Of a stretch of 64,000 nucleotides of DNA, positions 1-22,479 are shown piece by piece. The stretch is from Cristatella mucedo (lineage: Eukaryota; Bryozoa; Phylactolaemata; Cristatellidae). Numbering within the stretch: the stretch's first letter is position 1; the number at the start of each line of letters is the position of its first letter. Under the pieces are notes generated by a model. That model had not been told where the DNA came from and ran no database searches. It was given only the letters and a program-made list of their open reading frames with translations. The stretch spans positions 591,001 through 655,000 of the forward strand of contig WPIO01000024.1 in assembly GCA_009760855.2 (NCBI GenBank), written 5' to 3'. The position numbers and the translations under genes were made by a program.

Positions 1-989
1 ATACACAGCCGGCGAAATCTGAACGCCAGTAACAAGCATCGTTTGGTGAGAGCTACACTTCGATGGTCAGCCATCACGTCGTGCCGGCAGAGTAAGGTAG
101 CATGCAGCAAGGGGCACGAGGACGACCTGACTGCAGAAACCACACCTTGCTCTACATTGCATTCCGTCCCTGCGACCTAAGGGCCAAGCGCACTCAACGT
201 GCTGCGGATGCCAGCGAAGACTGAGATCGTCGGGTCATCTGCCTACCAAAGCGCTTCTCCCTAGCAAAAGAACAGCTGCATTGACACACAAAAGGCAGTC
301 CAGCCATACATCTTGCTCGCAGTCTGGCGGAATCTGCCAGATTCGCACTTTTATCTAAAGCTACGTAGAGCCAGAGCACTGGGTGGTCGGTTCTGTACTG
401 AAATGATCTTCTGCTGAGCTATTCAAAGTTTGAGCAGTTTGGAGATCAAATAGAGGCCCCCACCGTGCAGGTCATGCATAGGCGCTGATGACAAAAGCTC
501 AACTGAAGTATGAGGGCAACGTAGACGGCACACACAAGGTGCCCGCATGCCGCATAGATTGGAGGCCTGACAGGGCACACCCAATTTGGCCCGGGTGTTC
601 GATGTATGGGAGGATGCTGGTCTGGGAGCTGAGCAGTAAACATCGAAGAGCAACCGGGCACGTGCAAGCTGCAGCTCTCAAGAGCAGCTTGTATGACACA
701 AAATGATTAGCCGGTGCACCCGAGTAGTAGCCAATGATTACCATGAAAAGGAATCGCGCGACAAAAGTCTTGGGGCCATACTCACGGACCTCGGGCACCT
801 TTTTCAAGCTTGCCACTGGCTGCCTGTAGCTCGGGCCGGCCGGACCAGCCGACTCAGACCAGCCGATCGGGCTTGGCCCGGATACGGCAATAAAATCGTT
901 CACCACAGCTAGGACTAGGGCTATAGAGGAATGAGGAACCGTCGGGATTGGCCAGCAAGGAAATTCGACTGCATCTTCACAGGTAGCAC

Positions 990-1048
<59 letters not shown>

Positions 1049-1148
1049 AAGAGAGCCGGTAGGTGGGGCAGAAGGCACTGAGCAGGTCTCGGATCGCTGA
1101 GTGGTCGCCGCCGAAAAGACGGCTGACGAGCTGCTTGCCGATGCTCAC
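1..1148 (-). other. ASNS intron, incomplete at window edge
   Basis: Starts with the GTGAGC donor at 1148 and runs past position 1. No exon-like block is seen. It holds one (GA)n microsatellite at 993-1047. Open frames here are short and show no family resemblance. Confidence 0.7.
993..1047. repeat. (GA)n microsatellite
   Basis: About 27 uninterrupted GA units, 100 bp downstream of an ASNS exon on the transcribed strand (CT in the RNA). Confidence 0.97.
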
Positions 1149-12529
<11,381 letters not shown>

Positions 12530-12907
12530 GGCCTGCAAGACAACGCACAAATAGCTCTGCGACGAAAACGACATGAATGATGAGCAGAGCCAGTGAGACC
12601 ATTGGGCACTCGAGGACAGAGCTACAAGTTGTTCTGCGCCCCCTCGTAAAAAATTGCTGCAAAATAGCTTCGCCCCACAGAAAACATGCAAAAACACGCT
12701 AGCAAGCATATCGAGTCTAGAAAGTTGTATTAACTGTAGTACAGGTACAAGGTAGCTAACACAGCTTCAACATAGCTGAATTTGTCTGGCCTTGAACGTG
12801 GCAAACTGGTCTATTACAGTTTGAAAGTCAATATTTTCCAGTGTTTCTGTCTCCATGCTTAAAAGGCCAAATAAGAGAGGCGATCTTGCCCCATTGATGC
12901 TCTAAGA

Positions 12908-13092
12908 CAGTGGTTCTCAACCTTCCTAATGAGGCGACCCTTTAATACAGTTCCTCATGTTGTGGAGACCCCAACCATAAAATTATTTTGTGCGAAATGA
13001 AGAAATACGTGTTCTCCGATGGTCTTAGGCGAACCCTGTGAAAGATCTTTCGACGCCCAAAGGGGTCGCGACCCACAGGTTGGGAACTGCTG
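12908..13092 (-). mobile_element. SPIN-like hAT miniature transposon (185 bp) with 8-bp target duplication
   Basis: Starts CAGTGGTTCTCAACCTTCC and ends AGGTTGGGAACTGCTG, giving terminal inverted repeats of about 16 bp. Flanked by a perfect 8-bp duplication CTCTAAGA at 12900-12907 and 13093-13100, the size made by hAT transposases. The body words (CAGTTCCTCATGTTGTGG, GGGGTCGCGACCCACAGG) match my recollection of the SPIN family. Non-autonomous, with no transposase. Orientation is opposite to the 32938 copy. Confidence 0.9.
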
Positions 13093-13284
13093 CTCTAAGA
13101 TATGACAGGATTATCTTCAGCTTGCTAGAGGAATGTTCACAAATGGCAGCTGAGACGGTCATGGTGTGAAGGTGTTGCAAGGCAACTTAAATTAGAAAAC
13201 ACACCTCCTCCATGCCTGACTATGAAAGATATGAGTTCCAGTGCTGTCTTTGGTGCCGAGTCATTCTGTGTGGCAATAAGCATT

Positions 13285-13563
13285 TTACGAAGTGTCAGCA
13301 CGCATAAGTAGGAAGGACGGATCACATGGACTCAGTAAATGCTGTGATAAATATATGCACTTTAGCTTGTTTTTAAATGTCGTCAAGTCAATAGATGTCG
13401 TGACGCCCGTCGGAAGCGAGTTCCGGGCTTTGGGAGCATGAGACCTAAAGGCGGAGTCTTCTATGGATTTGAGGTTCGTACGAGGTACTGGTTAAAGATT
13501 AGATTCCGAAAAGCGGGTGGGGCGATGCTTAGCATGGTAGGTGATACGTAGGCTGGCCCACTT
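13285..13563 (-). mobile_element. L2-like LINE 3' fragment, truncated at both ends
   Basis: Minus-strand match to the region spanning the LINE stop codon and start of its 3'UTR; GAGTTCCGGGCTTTGGGAGC and ATTAGATTCCGAAAAGCGGG are family words. The tail hairpin is missing. Confidence 0.8.
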
Positions 13564-15108
13564 CCCTCAAACGCACAGCCCGCACTAGCTCGGGTAGCCG
13601 CACAGCACAACGCGTGCAATGTGCACAGACCTGAAGCTAGCAAGACGCCAACGATGAAAACACATCGCTTGATACAACGTGCTCAGCGCTAGCAACAAAA
13701 CCTTATTAGTAAACGGACAACAATAACCTGTATTTTAGGCCGACATGCAACGGCGACTTCCGGCCGACACACAGCTCACAGCAGCTCACGGTCAGCGCTA
13801 GACACACCGACCGGCAGACCATTGCTCCAGGAGAGCGAACGTGGTCAGGCACAAGCCTTACATAGAAATCAGATCTCATAGGTCGCACAATAATCACTAC
13901 CGTACATAATTATGCAAAATGAACATGCTCATGAACCTCTGCTTATGGCGGTTATCTCAGAAGTGTTCCAGCTTAGCTGGCAAAGCTCTTAGTTATTAAT
14001 CGAGGCTCAGCTGTCAAGCTCATAGCTCATAATCACGGCTATTACACTAACGTCGCTGCATGGATCGGATGAGTTCTGGCGTGAGTGACCGGCTGGTATA
14101 AACAGTTGAGCCGAGCTTGTGTGGTCTAACAGTGTGTCAGTGCTCAGATACAATCGCTGCGCCGTCTATTTTCTATTTTGATAACGACAAGGTCAGCAGG
14201 TTAGTAAAACAAACTACTTTGGCTAAGTGTACGCATCTGGATTGCGGTAAGCGGTGCTACACAAAAGACAGTTTCTGTACGTCCGAGTTTTCGTATCGCA
14301 ATCGTTTGTTTTTCTACGCATCGCAGCTGCGGTTGGTCGGAAGTCGAAATGGTCCTTCGTGTGCCGCCGCAGCTTTTCCGAATAGGGTACCTCGCGAGCC
14401 AGCTGCAATCTATCCTAGGCCTAACGCCCGAGCTCACGTGGCTCCCCGCCTGACCCCACATCACTTCGCCGGAAATCCCCCCCCCCCCGTCCCTTCATCA
14501 GAAGCTGAGCTACTCGGCCAGCCGCGGCCGGCGCCTGGCCGTTCATGCCCCTGGCCGCGCCGGCGCGCGCACCCTAGGCTCAGCGCCGCTGGAATACCGC
14601 GTGCTCATCGGGGTCAACCATTTAGCGGTTGGATTGGTGGCCGCATGCTGACCCTTGGGGAGAGCCCGTTCCGGGCGCCATCTGGACACCGGGCTGGAGA
14701 GGGGGGGGGGGGGTAGACGGCGCCGGGCTGTGGAAGGTGGGCCCGGGCGGCGGCTCGGTGCGCGCGGGCCGAGCCAGCCGAACGGCGGGCCGAACCTTCT
14801 CTCCGCCTTCCGGCCTCTGCTACGGGCAGCGGGCGACCGGAGGTGCACGCCGCCGCGTCAGTCGCGATCCCACCTTCGCGAGCTAGCGGCCATAAGAGCG
14901 CGCTAGGTGCGCGCGCCCCCCAAGGATCAATGCGGCGACGAAACGACAGGCCTGGCCGCGCCGCGTTTGCGCGCGGGCAGCTCGCCGGCGACGCGCAGCG
15001 GCGCACCAGACCGGGCGCCCGCAACGACGCCGTGCGCGGCGGCCGCGAGCGGCGCCGTTTTTGCGCCCGAGCCGGCGGGCGCGCGCTGTGGCGGCAGCTA
15101 CGACTTAC

Positions 15109-15170
15109 CGGCAGCGGGGGGAACGCGGCACACACGCGCGCGCACGCACGCACGGAGCAGAGCAGAGCAG
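15109..15170 (-). other. ASNS: Candidate untranslated first exon of ASNS (5' end approximate)
   Basis: Only the 3' boundary is visible: GCCG|GTAAGTCG at 15109/15108, a near-consensus donor. The 5' end is a guess from the distance between the C/EBP-ATF type element and the start site in mammalian ASNS promoters. Confidence 0.35.
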
Positions 15171-15226
15171 AGCAATACGGACCGCGCGTCCGACGGCGCC
15201 GCAACACGCAACCTCAGCTGCGGGAA

Positions 15227-15235
15227 TGATGAAAT
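15227..15235 (+). promoter_or_regulatory. Candidate C/EBP-ATF response element (amino-acid response element)
   Basis: TGATGAAAT fits the TGATGNAAN consensus bound by ATF4-C/EBP dimers. In mammals such an element in the ASNS promoter drives induction on amino-acid starvation. Here it lies about 118 bp upstream of the putative exon-1 donor. A 9-bp match alone is weak; position is what makes it plausible. Confidence 0.4.
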
Positions 15236-15523
15236 TACCGGGCGGAAGAAGGCGGCTGCCTGGAAGACCATTGGTTGGACGACCGGCATGCCCTCGGTTG
15301 CTCGGATGCGGGCTGGGGCGTCGCCGGAGTCTTGGGGGTGGCCGCGAGCGGACCGGGCCGCGAGCGGACGACGGCGTGCGTCCGCTGCGCTGCTGTTGCT
15401 GCAAGTAGCGGAAATCTACGAACCCGAGGGAGCCGCCGGCCGGCGCGCCCACAGAATCGTGCGTGCTCCAGCTCGGTCGCACGCCGCCCGATGGGCGCCG
15501 TCCGACCCAGTGGGATCCAGAGA

Positions 15524-16442
15524 TTGGAAAGGCTGACTCTCAAAATTGGCTCTGCCAGCATATCTCCAGTTGAATCAGCTCGAAATCTAGGTGTCATATT
15601 CCAAAGCGACCTCTCGTTAGACGACCATATCAGCTCGACAGTCAAATCCGCCTATTTTCAGCTTCATAACATTGCTAAAATTCGGGCTTGTTTAGATAAA
15701 GATACCACGTCCAAGTTGGTCCATGCATTCGTGACATCCCGTCTCGACTTCTGCAACTCACTGCTTACTGACCTACCAGCATGTGTGATCAGGCGATTGC
15801 AGCTGGTGCAAAACTCGGCAGCTAGGCTTGTCTGTCGTGAGCGTCGCACTTGCCACATTACTCCACTTCTCGCCGACCTGCACTGGCTACCAGTCAAGCA
15901 ACGGATTGACTTCAAGGTTTTGTCGCTCACTTTTAGGTCCCTTCATTCTATGGCTCCAGCCTATCTGTCAGATATACTACCCCATCAGGCCAAGCATCGT
16001 ACCACCCGCTTTTCGGAATCCAACAGTCTAGAAATACCTCATACAAACCTTAAATCCTTTGGAGACCGTGCATTTAGTTCATATGCTCCCAAAGCCTGGA
16101 ACTCCCTCCCGACCTGCGTCAGAACATCCCTGACCTGACCACATTTAAAAGGAACCTAAAAACACACCTATTTAGGACAGCATTTAGTGGGTCCCTGTGA
16201 TTCGTCCTTGATGTGCTTATGGGTGCTGACACTGTGCATGCTGCCACTAACCACATTTGCATGCTGACCCTGTACATGTCACCCCTAACCATAATTCATT
16301 TCGTTTGTTTTTTCAAGCATGATTTTACTTACCATTCAATTGCATTTCACTTTACAGCAAATGTAAAGCGCCTAGAGAGAGATTAAGTTCTCTGAGGGCG
16401 CTTTATCAAGTGAATTATTATTATTATTATTATTATTATTAT
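15524..16442 (+). mobile_element. L2-like LINE, well preserved 3' copy
   Basis: Encodes the conserved C-terminal region after the reverse transcriptase ([63 protein letters not shown]), reading to 16138. A one-base deletion in a CCCC run (compared with the 21532-22254 copy) shifts the last 30 codons. The 3'UTR follows, then the hairpin TAAAGCGCC...GGGCGCTTTA and an (ATT)n tail to 16442. Clade assignment follows from the C-terminal motif and ATT tail. Confidence 0.92.
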
Positions 16443-17154
16443 GGTCAAAGCCGGGATCTGCTGCTGTCGCGTCCGTCGTAAGAGCGCGGGAGCCCTCGGG
16501 AGCAGGGAGGAGGGAGAGGGTGACGCCTCGGTGGGGTGACGTGATTAGTATCTACTTGCAATGAACGAGGTGCTCGCTGAGCAACGATATTTCACCTCCT
16601 GCTGCCAGCTGCGGCACGTCTGCTGCAGCCGTGCGGCGCCGCGCTACTTCCATGCTGCTCACTATGACGATAAAACCGAACGTCTACTCGTAGGATACAC
16701 TAGATGACTACATAGGCATGTACATAGATGCACGTGGATGCACTAGAAGGCTCTGTGCTTCGCATTAGTGATGCTGCTGTGCGACCGTCGCCGTTCGCGG
16801 TCGCATTTTAGGTTTCGTATTTGACAGCTGCATAAATTTTGAAAGTTTCATTAAGGAGACTGCATCCACAGCTAACCACCGCGTCCGATTCTTATTTAAA
16901 ATTAGGGACTGTCTGCTAAGGTGGCTTGCAGCAATTTCAACTTGCTCCCTTTTTTTATAAGGCTGGGTTATTACGATTCCATTTTTGGCAGGGCTACCAA
17001 AAAAAGCCATAAGGCTGCTTGCTGTAACTGGTGATGAATTTGGCAGCAGGGCTCGCAAAGTATGGCCACGTGTCTCCTTTGCTGAAGGAACTTCGATGGC
17101 TATCGTTGATAAAAGCGTACAGTGTGAAGTTCTTAGGCTGACCCGCAAGGCCAA
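16443..17154. other. Intergenic, nothing recognised
   Basis: No gene or repeat I can name. A 131-codon minus-strand frame at 16765-17160 has no recognisable features. Confidence 0.5.
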
Positions 17155-17625
17155 GGCCACGGCTTGGCTTCTTCACACCTTGCTGAACTGCTGCACCAGT
17201 TTCGGCCTCCTTGTGCCCTCAGATTCTCTATCGTTAAGGTGCTCACATAACCAAGATCAAGGTATTTGATGGCCGAGGTCGGGGGGGGGGGGGCTCGAGC
17301 TCCGTGGTACGTGTGAAAAGCCTAAATAGAAACTGGATTCTCTTAAGGCGCTATACAAATGAATTATATCTATATATTTATTTATTTATATTAGCAATTT
17401 AATTCCTTTGCCTCAAGTTCGTTGGCAACAGAAGCTTTTTCTCTCCAGGTCCCAGACCGGAACTCACTTTCACAATTCTTTCGTGACGATATTTATTCTC
17501 TTGGTGCTGACTGTGGCACATCCTTTCCGACCGTCCTGGGCTGCTACTTCCAATGCTATTCCCTTCCTCGACTGCTCTCCTGACTAAGCTTCCCACTTTT
17601 CTTTGGTGCATAAGAAAAAGATTGC
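17155..17625 (+). mobile_element. F2 LINE C-terminal fragment, split by an S2 SINE
   Basis: Two halves (17155-17230 and 17395-17625) match successive parts of the F2 copy at 48455-48860: CTTGCTGAACTGCTGCACCA, then CAAGTTCGTTGGCAACAGAA and GCTGACTGTGGCACATCCTT. An S2 SINE sits between them. Confidence 0.78.
17222..17394 (+). mobile_element. SINE, family S2, inserted in F2 LINE
   Basis: Head TTAAGGTGCTCACATAACCAAG, box-B-like GGGCTCGAGCTCCG (after a G run) and tail CTCTTAAGGCGCTATACAAATG. It ends in an AT-rich tail before the F2 sequence resumes. Confidence 0.82.
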
Positions 17626-17637
17626 TGAACTGCTAAT

Positions 17638-18375
17638 AATACATTTGATATGGCGCCCTAAGAGAACTCAATCTCTCTCTCTAAGCACTTTACCTTTGCT
17701 GCAAAGGAAGCAGGATCGAATGGTTAGCGTTAGCATGCTCAATGACAGCAAGCATAACTTGGTTAGGGGGTGGCATGCACAGGGTCAGCATGCAAATATA
17801 GTTAGTGGCAGCATGCACAGTGTCAGCACGAATAAAAAAACGTTAAGCACGTTAAAAACGAATGACACAGACCGACTAAATGCTGCAACAACTATGTGAG
17901 TTTTTAGTTTCTTTTCAGTGTGATCAATTAAGGCCATGTCGTGATGCAAGTAGAAATTGAGTTTCAGGCTTTGGGAGCATACTAACCAAAGATGCGGTCT
18001 CCAAAGGATTTGAGGTCCGTACGATGTATAAGTTCACAATTGGATTCCGAAAAAAAGCCGGTACTACTCTCAACGTGGTGGTGGAGTGGATCTTATAGGT
18101 AGGCTGGAGCCAAAGCATGAAGAGACCTAAAAGTGAGTGACAGAAACCTTGAAGTCGATCCGTTGCCTGTCTGGGAGCCAGTGCAGATCGGCGACAAGTG
18201 GTGCGATGAGGCAACTGCGCTGCTCGTGACAGACAAACCCAGCTGCAGAGTTTCGCAGCAGCTGCTAGCGCCTGAGTGCATAGGCCGGTAGGCCAGCAAG
18301 CAGTGAGTTACAGAAGTCTCGACGGGATTTTGCAAGTGCGTGGACCAATTTAGATGCTGTACTGCTCTGCCTCTG
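17638..18375 (-). mobile_element. L2-like LINE 3' copy
   Basis: Tail at left (GGCGCCCTAAGAGAACTCAA). The 3'UTR and remnants of the C-terminal coding region run rightward, including the LHWLPDRQRIDF-type block near 18150. Frame-broken. Confidence 0.82.
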
Positions 18376-18399
18376 CAGGCCATGACTCACACTCATACA

Positions 18400-19430
18400 A
18401 AAATTCCCTATAAACTGGCATGACCCACAAACGCGCGGCAGTGCTGCCATAAACTCAACAGCGCCATAAATCGATCATAGCAGAAATAAGAAAGCCACGA
18501 ACTGGCCATGAACGCGAATAGCAAGGCCATAAACGGGACAGCTTCTTTATTGTCCACACATGACCTGAGGGCACGAGGAGACTGAAAATGGGGAAGCAGT
18601 TCAGCTATGTATGGGTGAACCAAGCCGTGGCGGGTTTTGTGGGTCAGCTTAAGAGCTTTCTTCTAATTCTGTTGATCAAACAGAAGCCATTGTAATTCGT
18701 TCAGCAAAGGAGACACATGGTCAATGTAAAGCGCCAAGAAAGAGATTAAGTTCTCTGGGGCACTTTATCAAGTGCATTATATTATTATTAAACCTCTGGG
18801 GTTTGAAAACTAGCCTTGCAGCCATATTCATAGCCAGCTGCCGTGGCCTAGTGGCTTTATTCTGTAGCTTAGCCAAAAAATTACAATAATATAGCCAATA
18901 CAAAACTAACGAGCTAGTTAAATGTTTTGCAATCCACCATGGAAGACCGCTCCTAACGTCAGATAGGGATCGGACGCGATAGCTAGTTGTGGATGTAGTT
19001 TACTTAACGAAGCTTTCAAAGTTTAGGCAGTTTTCGAAGGCGACACCTAAATTCCGAGAACACGGTGATGGTCTGACAACAGCATCACCTATTAGGAGAA
19101 AAAAGCCTTCTAGTCCAGTCTTGACGCTTAGAGTGTTCTAAGAGCAGCAGTTAAGTTTTATCGTCGTTTAGTTTAAAAAAGTTTTCCTATACCCAGGATC
19201 GAATGTTGGCAAGGCAAAGATTCAGTTTATCAGTTGCTGCAGTAGATTCTGATGGTCTAAATGACAAATACAGCTGCGTATCGGCAGCATAAAAGTGAAA
19301 CCCTTTTCCAATGGCCTGAATCAGTTTTCGCCGAGGTTGAGTATAAAAGGAGAACAGGAACGGACCGAGCACGGACTCTTGAGGGAATCCACAGGTCTGG
19401 TGGATGAGACCTGACGCCTCGTTATATGTG
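18400..19430 (-). mobile_element. F2-type LINE with reverse-transcriptase remnant, split by an L2 tail
   Basis: The minus strand shows a degenerate RT palm segment FHFYAADTQLYLSF (YADD-like, near 19290) with LCLANIRSWV after it, then RLVFKPQRF and HPYIAELLPHFQ toward the 3' end. An isolated L2 tail interrupts it at 18722-18791. Confidence 0.72.
18722..18791 (+). mobile_element. Isolated L2 3' tail
   Basis: AATGTAAAGCGCCAAGAAAG, then the AAGTTCTCTGGGGCACTTTA half and ATT repeats. A severely 5'-truncated insertion. Confidence 0.75.
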
Positions 19431-19485
19431 CAGCACCTGAATCGAGATTAAGTTCTCTTAGAGTGCTTTACAAATGAATTTGTAT
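19425..19485 (+). mobile_element. S2 SINE tail fragment
   Basis: GCAGCACCTGAATCGAGATT then TTCTCTTAGAGTGCTTTACA: the 3' end of S2 only. Confidence 0.6.
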
Positions 19486-19909
19486 TGCGTGTTTTATTCG
19501 GCACGATTCACAAATGCGTGAAATGGTGTCGCTGTCAAACTGTTATCTAAGCAGGTTCGATTTCGGCAATGTTCCTTAGCCGATAGTCGGCCCGCGGGAC
19601 AGTGGTAAAAATATACAATACTAATAAAAAGTCATTTTTGAATAGTATGCTCAGATTATATATATATATGACACTAGGCTTGGTTAAAGTACCCCTCTCC
19701 CCCTGCCATGTGTTGATGCAGTGATGCAGTTTGTCATGCTCGTCTTCAGTGGTAAACTCCTCCGTCCCATACCCCTTCAATCGTTTGCTGTGCTTATAAA
19801 AATTTAGCACTTTACATCAATCAGCTGCTGCAATAGAGCTCAATTTTTTCTTCTATATCTTCATTCTGCCATTATTGCAATGAATGGTCAGTAGGCTAGG
19901 AGCCAGCAT
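19486..19909. other. Intergenic, nothing recognised
   Basis: AT-rich, with a short TA run near 19660. No gene recognised. Confidence 0.5.
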
Positions 19910-20145
19910 GTTCTATAGCATTGTGCTTACGCATGCTGACAATGTGCATGCTGCTTCTAACCACACTTGCATGCTGACCCTGTGCATGTCACCACTATCC
20001 ATGTTATTCTTATTGTTTATCAAGCATGATACCACTAACCATTCGATCGTGTTGGCTTTGCAGCAAATTTAAAGCACCTAGAAAAAGATTGAGTTCTCTG
20101 AGGGTGCTTTATCAAGTGCGTTATTATTATTTCATTATTTCAAAA
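19910..20145 (+). mobile_element. L2-like LINE 3'UTR and tail
   Basis: Family 3'UTR words (GCATGCTGACCCTGTGCATG-type repeats), hairpin and ATT tail, with no coding part. Confidence 0.82.
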
Positions 20146-20394
20146 ATTACACGTGCCTCTATTGTTAGGAGAAAGCAGCCGCTAGGTTGTTGCCTTCAGC
20201 CAGGCCTTGTGACTGTGGGGAAGGAGGGGTCGGCTTTAAGTGGACTGCCCTGTGGAATTGATTGTCGTCAGGCAAATTTCCCTTTGTGCAACACCAGGCT
20301 GCTAAAATGCCGATAAACAGTAACAGAAATTACCGCTACGGTAAGTTTATGGCACGGTAGCTTTTCAGCCTAATTCACGAACAAAAGACATCGG

Positions 20395-20487
20395 GTCATG
20401 CTTTCTTTAAGCGTTTGTAAAATGCCTAGAAAGAGATTCAGTTCTCTGAGGATGCTATACAAATGTATTATTATTATTATTGTTATA
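20395..20487 (+). mobile_element. L2 tail fragment
   Basis: TTTGTAAAATGCCTAGAAAG, the hairpin partner and ATTATTATT tail. Confidence 0.7.
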
Positions 20488-20719
20488 TTGGTGACCGTGA
20501 AAGCATTGAACGCCACCTAGACTCTGGCTGCCCAAGGGAAAATGCTTGAGGCGCGTGCTCATTGATAATTTCAACACGGGATCAGATTCGGGACCATCTG
20601 TTCACTAGCGCAAGAGAAGAAAGAAGAGGTCCAATCTGGTCGACTTGTAGCATCCGCAAGTGGATGGCAGCAAGCGTTCTCGATTTGAAGGATGCATAAG
20701 AAGACCAACTTACTATTAC

Positions 20720-20851
20720 TACTGGCAAACCAAGTGTGATTTAGAAATTGGAAAGGCTAGTGCTCATAATAGGCTCTGCCAGCATATCTCCTGTTGCTTC
20801 TGCACGCAATCTGGGTGTCCTGTTCCAATGTGACATTTCATTAGATGACCG
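20720..20851 (+). mobile_element. L2-like LINE, left half of the copy split by the Gypsy-like element
   Basis: Reads the KLERL..., ASISPVAS and DISLDD blocks and stops at TTAGATGACCG, exactly where the LTR element begins. The same copy resumes at 26298 with GACCGCATCAG. Confidence 0.85.
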
Positions 20852-20980
20852 TAAAGTTCTCAAATCGTTTATTCACCAGTAACACTTCGCACTCCCAGCG
20901 AGAGAGCCCCAACTGCTCCGCCGTGCGTTAACTTCCTCACTGCCCCTCTCCCCGTGGTCGACTCCGATGATTCATCGACC
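20852..20980 (-). repeat. Left 129-bp terminal direct repeat of the Gypsy-like element (3' side)
   Basis: On the minus strand it starts GGTCGATGAATC and ends AATAAACGATTTGAGAACTTTA-like, with a polyadenylation signal 16 nt before its end (AATAAA). Nearly identical to 26169-26297, with about five differences. Does not have TG...CA ends. Confidence 0.85.
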
Positions 20981-21290
20981 ACAACTGTGCACCGGCCGAC
21001 CCTGATGGTGAATCCACCATCTGGCCACGGGCTGTTCCATGCCACATCAAAGGCGGACCACAGCAGTGCACTGGCCGACCCTGATTGTGAATCCACCATC
21101 TGGCCACCAGCGGGTTACTGGCCTGTGTCCACGCCACATCACAGTCTCATCAGAGGAGCCGGAATACAATACATACATACACACGTGCATACGAACTACA
21201 CGCCCCTTGACCTTAAGGTCACAAGTCAGGAGCCAGCATACAATGCATACATATGTACATACGAACTACACGCTCCCTTGATGTACACAT
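20981..21290 (-). promoter_or_regulatory. U3-like region with tandem repeats
   Basis: Two related units near 21003-21053 and 21083-21130 share CCGACCCTGATTGTGAATCC-type sequence, and a second pair near 21165-21290 shares CATACGAACTACACGC. On the minus strand it begins TGTGTACATC, a plausible LTR start, and precedes the 129-bp repeat. Placement and internal repeats fit an LTR promoter/enhancer region. Confidence 0.5.
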
Positions 21291-21293
21291 AAT

Positions 21294-22250
21294 AATAATA
21301 ATAATAATAATAATAATTCACTTGATAAAGCGCCCTCAGAGAACTCAATCTCTCTCTAGGCGCTTTACATTTGCTGCAAAGTGAAATGCAATTGAATGGT
21401 AAGTAAAATCATGCTTGAAAAACAAACGAGATGAATAATATGGTTAGGGGTGACATGTACAGGGTCAGCATGCAAATGTGGTTAGTGGCAGCATGCACAG
21501 TGTCAGCACGCATAAGCACATCAAAGACGAATCACAGGGACCCACTAAATGCTGTCCTAAATAGGTGTATTTTTAGGTTCCTTTTAAATGTGGTCAGGTC
21601 AGGGGATGTTTTGACGCAGGTCGGGAGGGAGTTCCAGGCTTTGGGAGCATATGAACTAAATGCACGGTCTCCAAAGGATTTATAGTTTGTATGAGGTATT
21701 TCTAGACTGTTGGATTCCGAGAAGCTGGTGGTACGATGCTTGGCCTGATGGGGTAGTATATCTGACAGATAGGCTAGAGCCATAGAATGAAGGGACCTAA
21801 AAGTGAGCGACAAAACCTTGAAGTCAATCCGTTGCTTGACTGGTAGCCAGTGCAGGTCGGCGAGAAGTGGAGTAATGTGGCAAGTGCGACGCTCACGACA
21901 GACAAGCCTAGCTGCAGAGTTTTGCACCAGCTGCAATCGCCTGATCGCACATGCTGGTAGGCCAGTAAGCAGTGAGTTGCAGAAGTCGAGACGGGATGTC
22001 ACGAATGCATGAACTAACTTGGACGTGGTATCTTTATCTAAACAAGCCCGAATTTTAGCAATGTTATGAAGCTGAAAATAGGCAGATTTGACCGTGGAGC
22101 TGATATGGTCGTCTAACGAGAGGTCGCTTTGGAATATGACACCTAGATTTCGAGCTGATTCAACTGGAGATATGCTGGCAGAGCCAATTTTGAGAGTCAG
22201 CCTTTCCAATCTCTGGATCACACTGGGTTTGCCCATAACTAGTAAGTTAG
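21294..22250 (-). mobile_element. L2-like LINE inserted in the Gypsy-like element
   Basis: ATT tail at left and hairpin, 3'UTR, then an open frame 22254-21532 encoding the LINE C-terminal domain to its stop (FKRNLKIHLFRTAFSGSL). It ends at the right near GTTTGCCCATAACTAG. One of the youngest-looking L2 copies: no frame break in 240 codons. Confidence 0.9.
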
Positions 22251-22479
22251 TCACAAATTACATGGGCAGTCTAACAAAAAAAACTCCCATCCGCTAATAG
22301 AGGACGTAATCATCGAGCGAAGCCGGCCTTAGCACGGTTCGGCTAGGCCGAGTAACAACCGGCTGGTTTACGTCACCGATGTGTTCAGCATTAACTGCGT
22401 CATGGACTGGTTCCTGTAGCCCAGCTGCTGTCTCTGGCACAGCGCGAACGTCTGCAACGTGCCGTCGCATCCTGTCTAC

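Larger units (their letters stand above)
12533..15108 (-). other. Probable 5'UTR intron of ASNS
   Basis: Inferred from the acceptor tcttgcag at 12540-12533 just before the ATG exon and a strong donor CCG|GTAAGT at 15109/15108 in the GC-rich island. Inside are a SPIN-like mini-transposon and an L2 fragment. 12600-12900 and 13570-14380 show nothing else recognisable. Confidence 0.55.
14380..15530. promoter_or_regulatory. GC-rich, CpG-rich island, probable ASNS promoter
   Basis: Marked rise in G+C and CpG over the AT-rich flanks, containing a donor-quality splice site on the minus strand (15109) and a candidate stress-response element (15227-15235). Many overlapping open frames are composition artefacts: none resembles a known protein. 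The right edge is cut by an L2 insertion at 15524. Confidence 0.5.

Noticed and set aside
14117-15536. Several 100-290 codon frames on both strands in the GC-rich island
   Set aside because: Heavily overlapping, Arg/Pro/Ala-rich, with no motifs. The long one at 15275-16138 gains its length from the L2 LINE frame it runs into.
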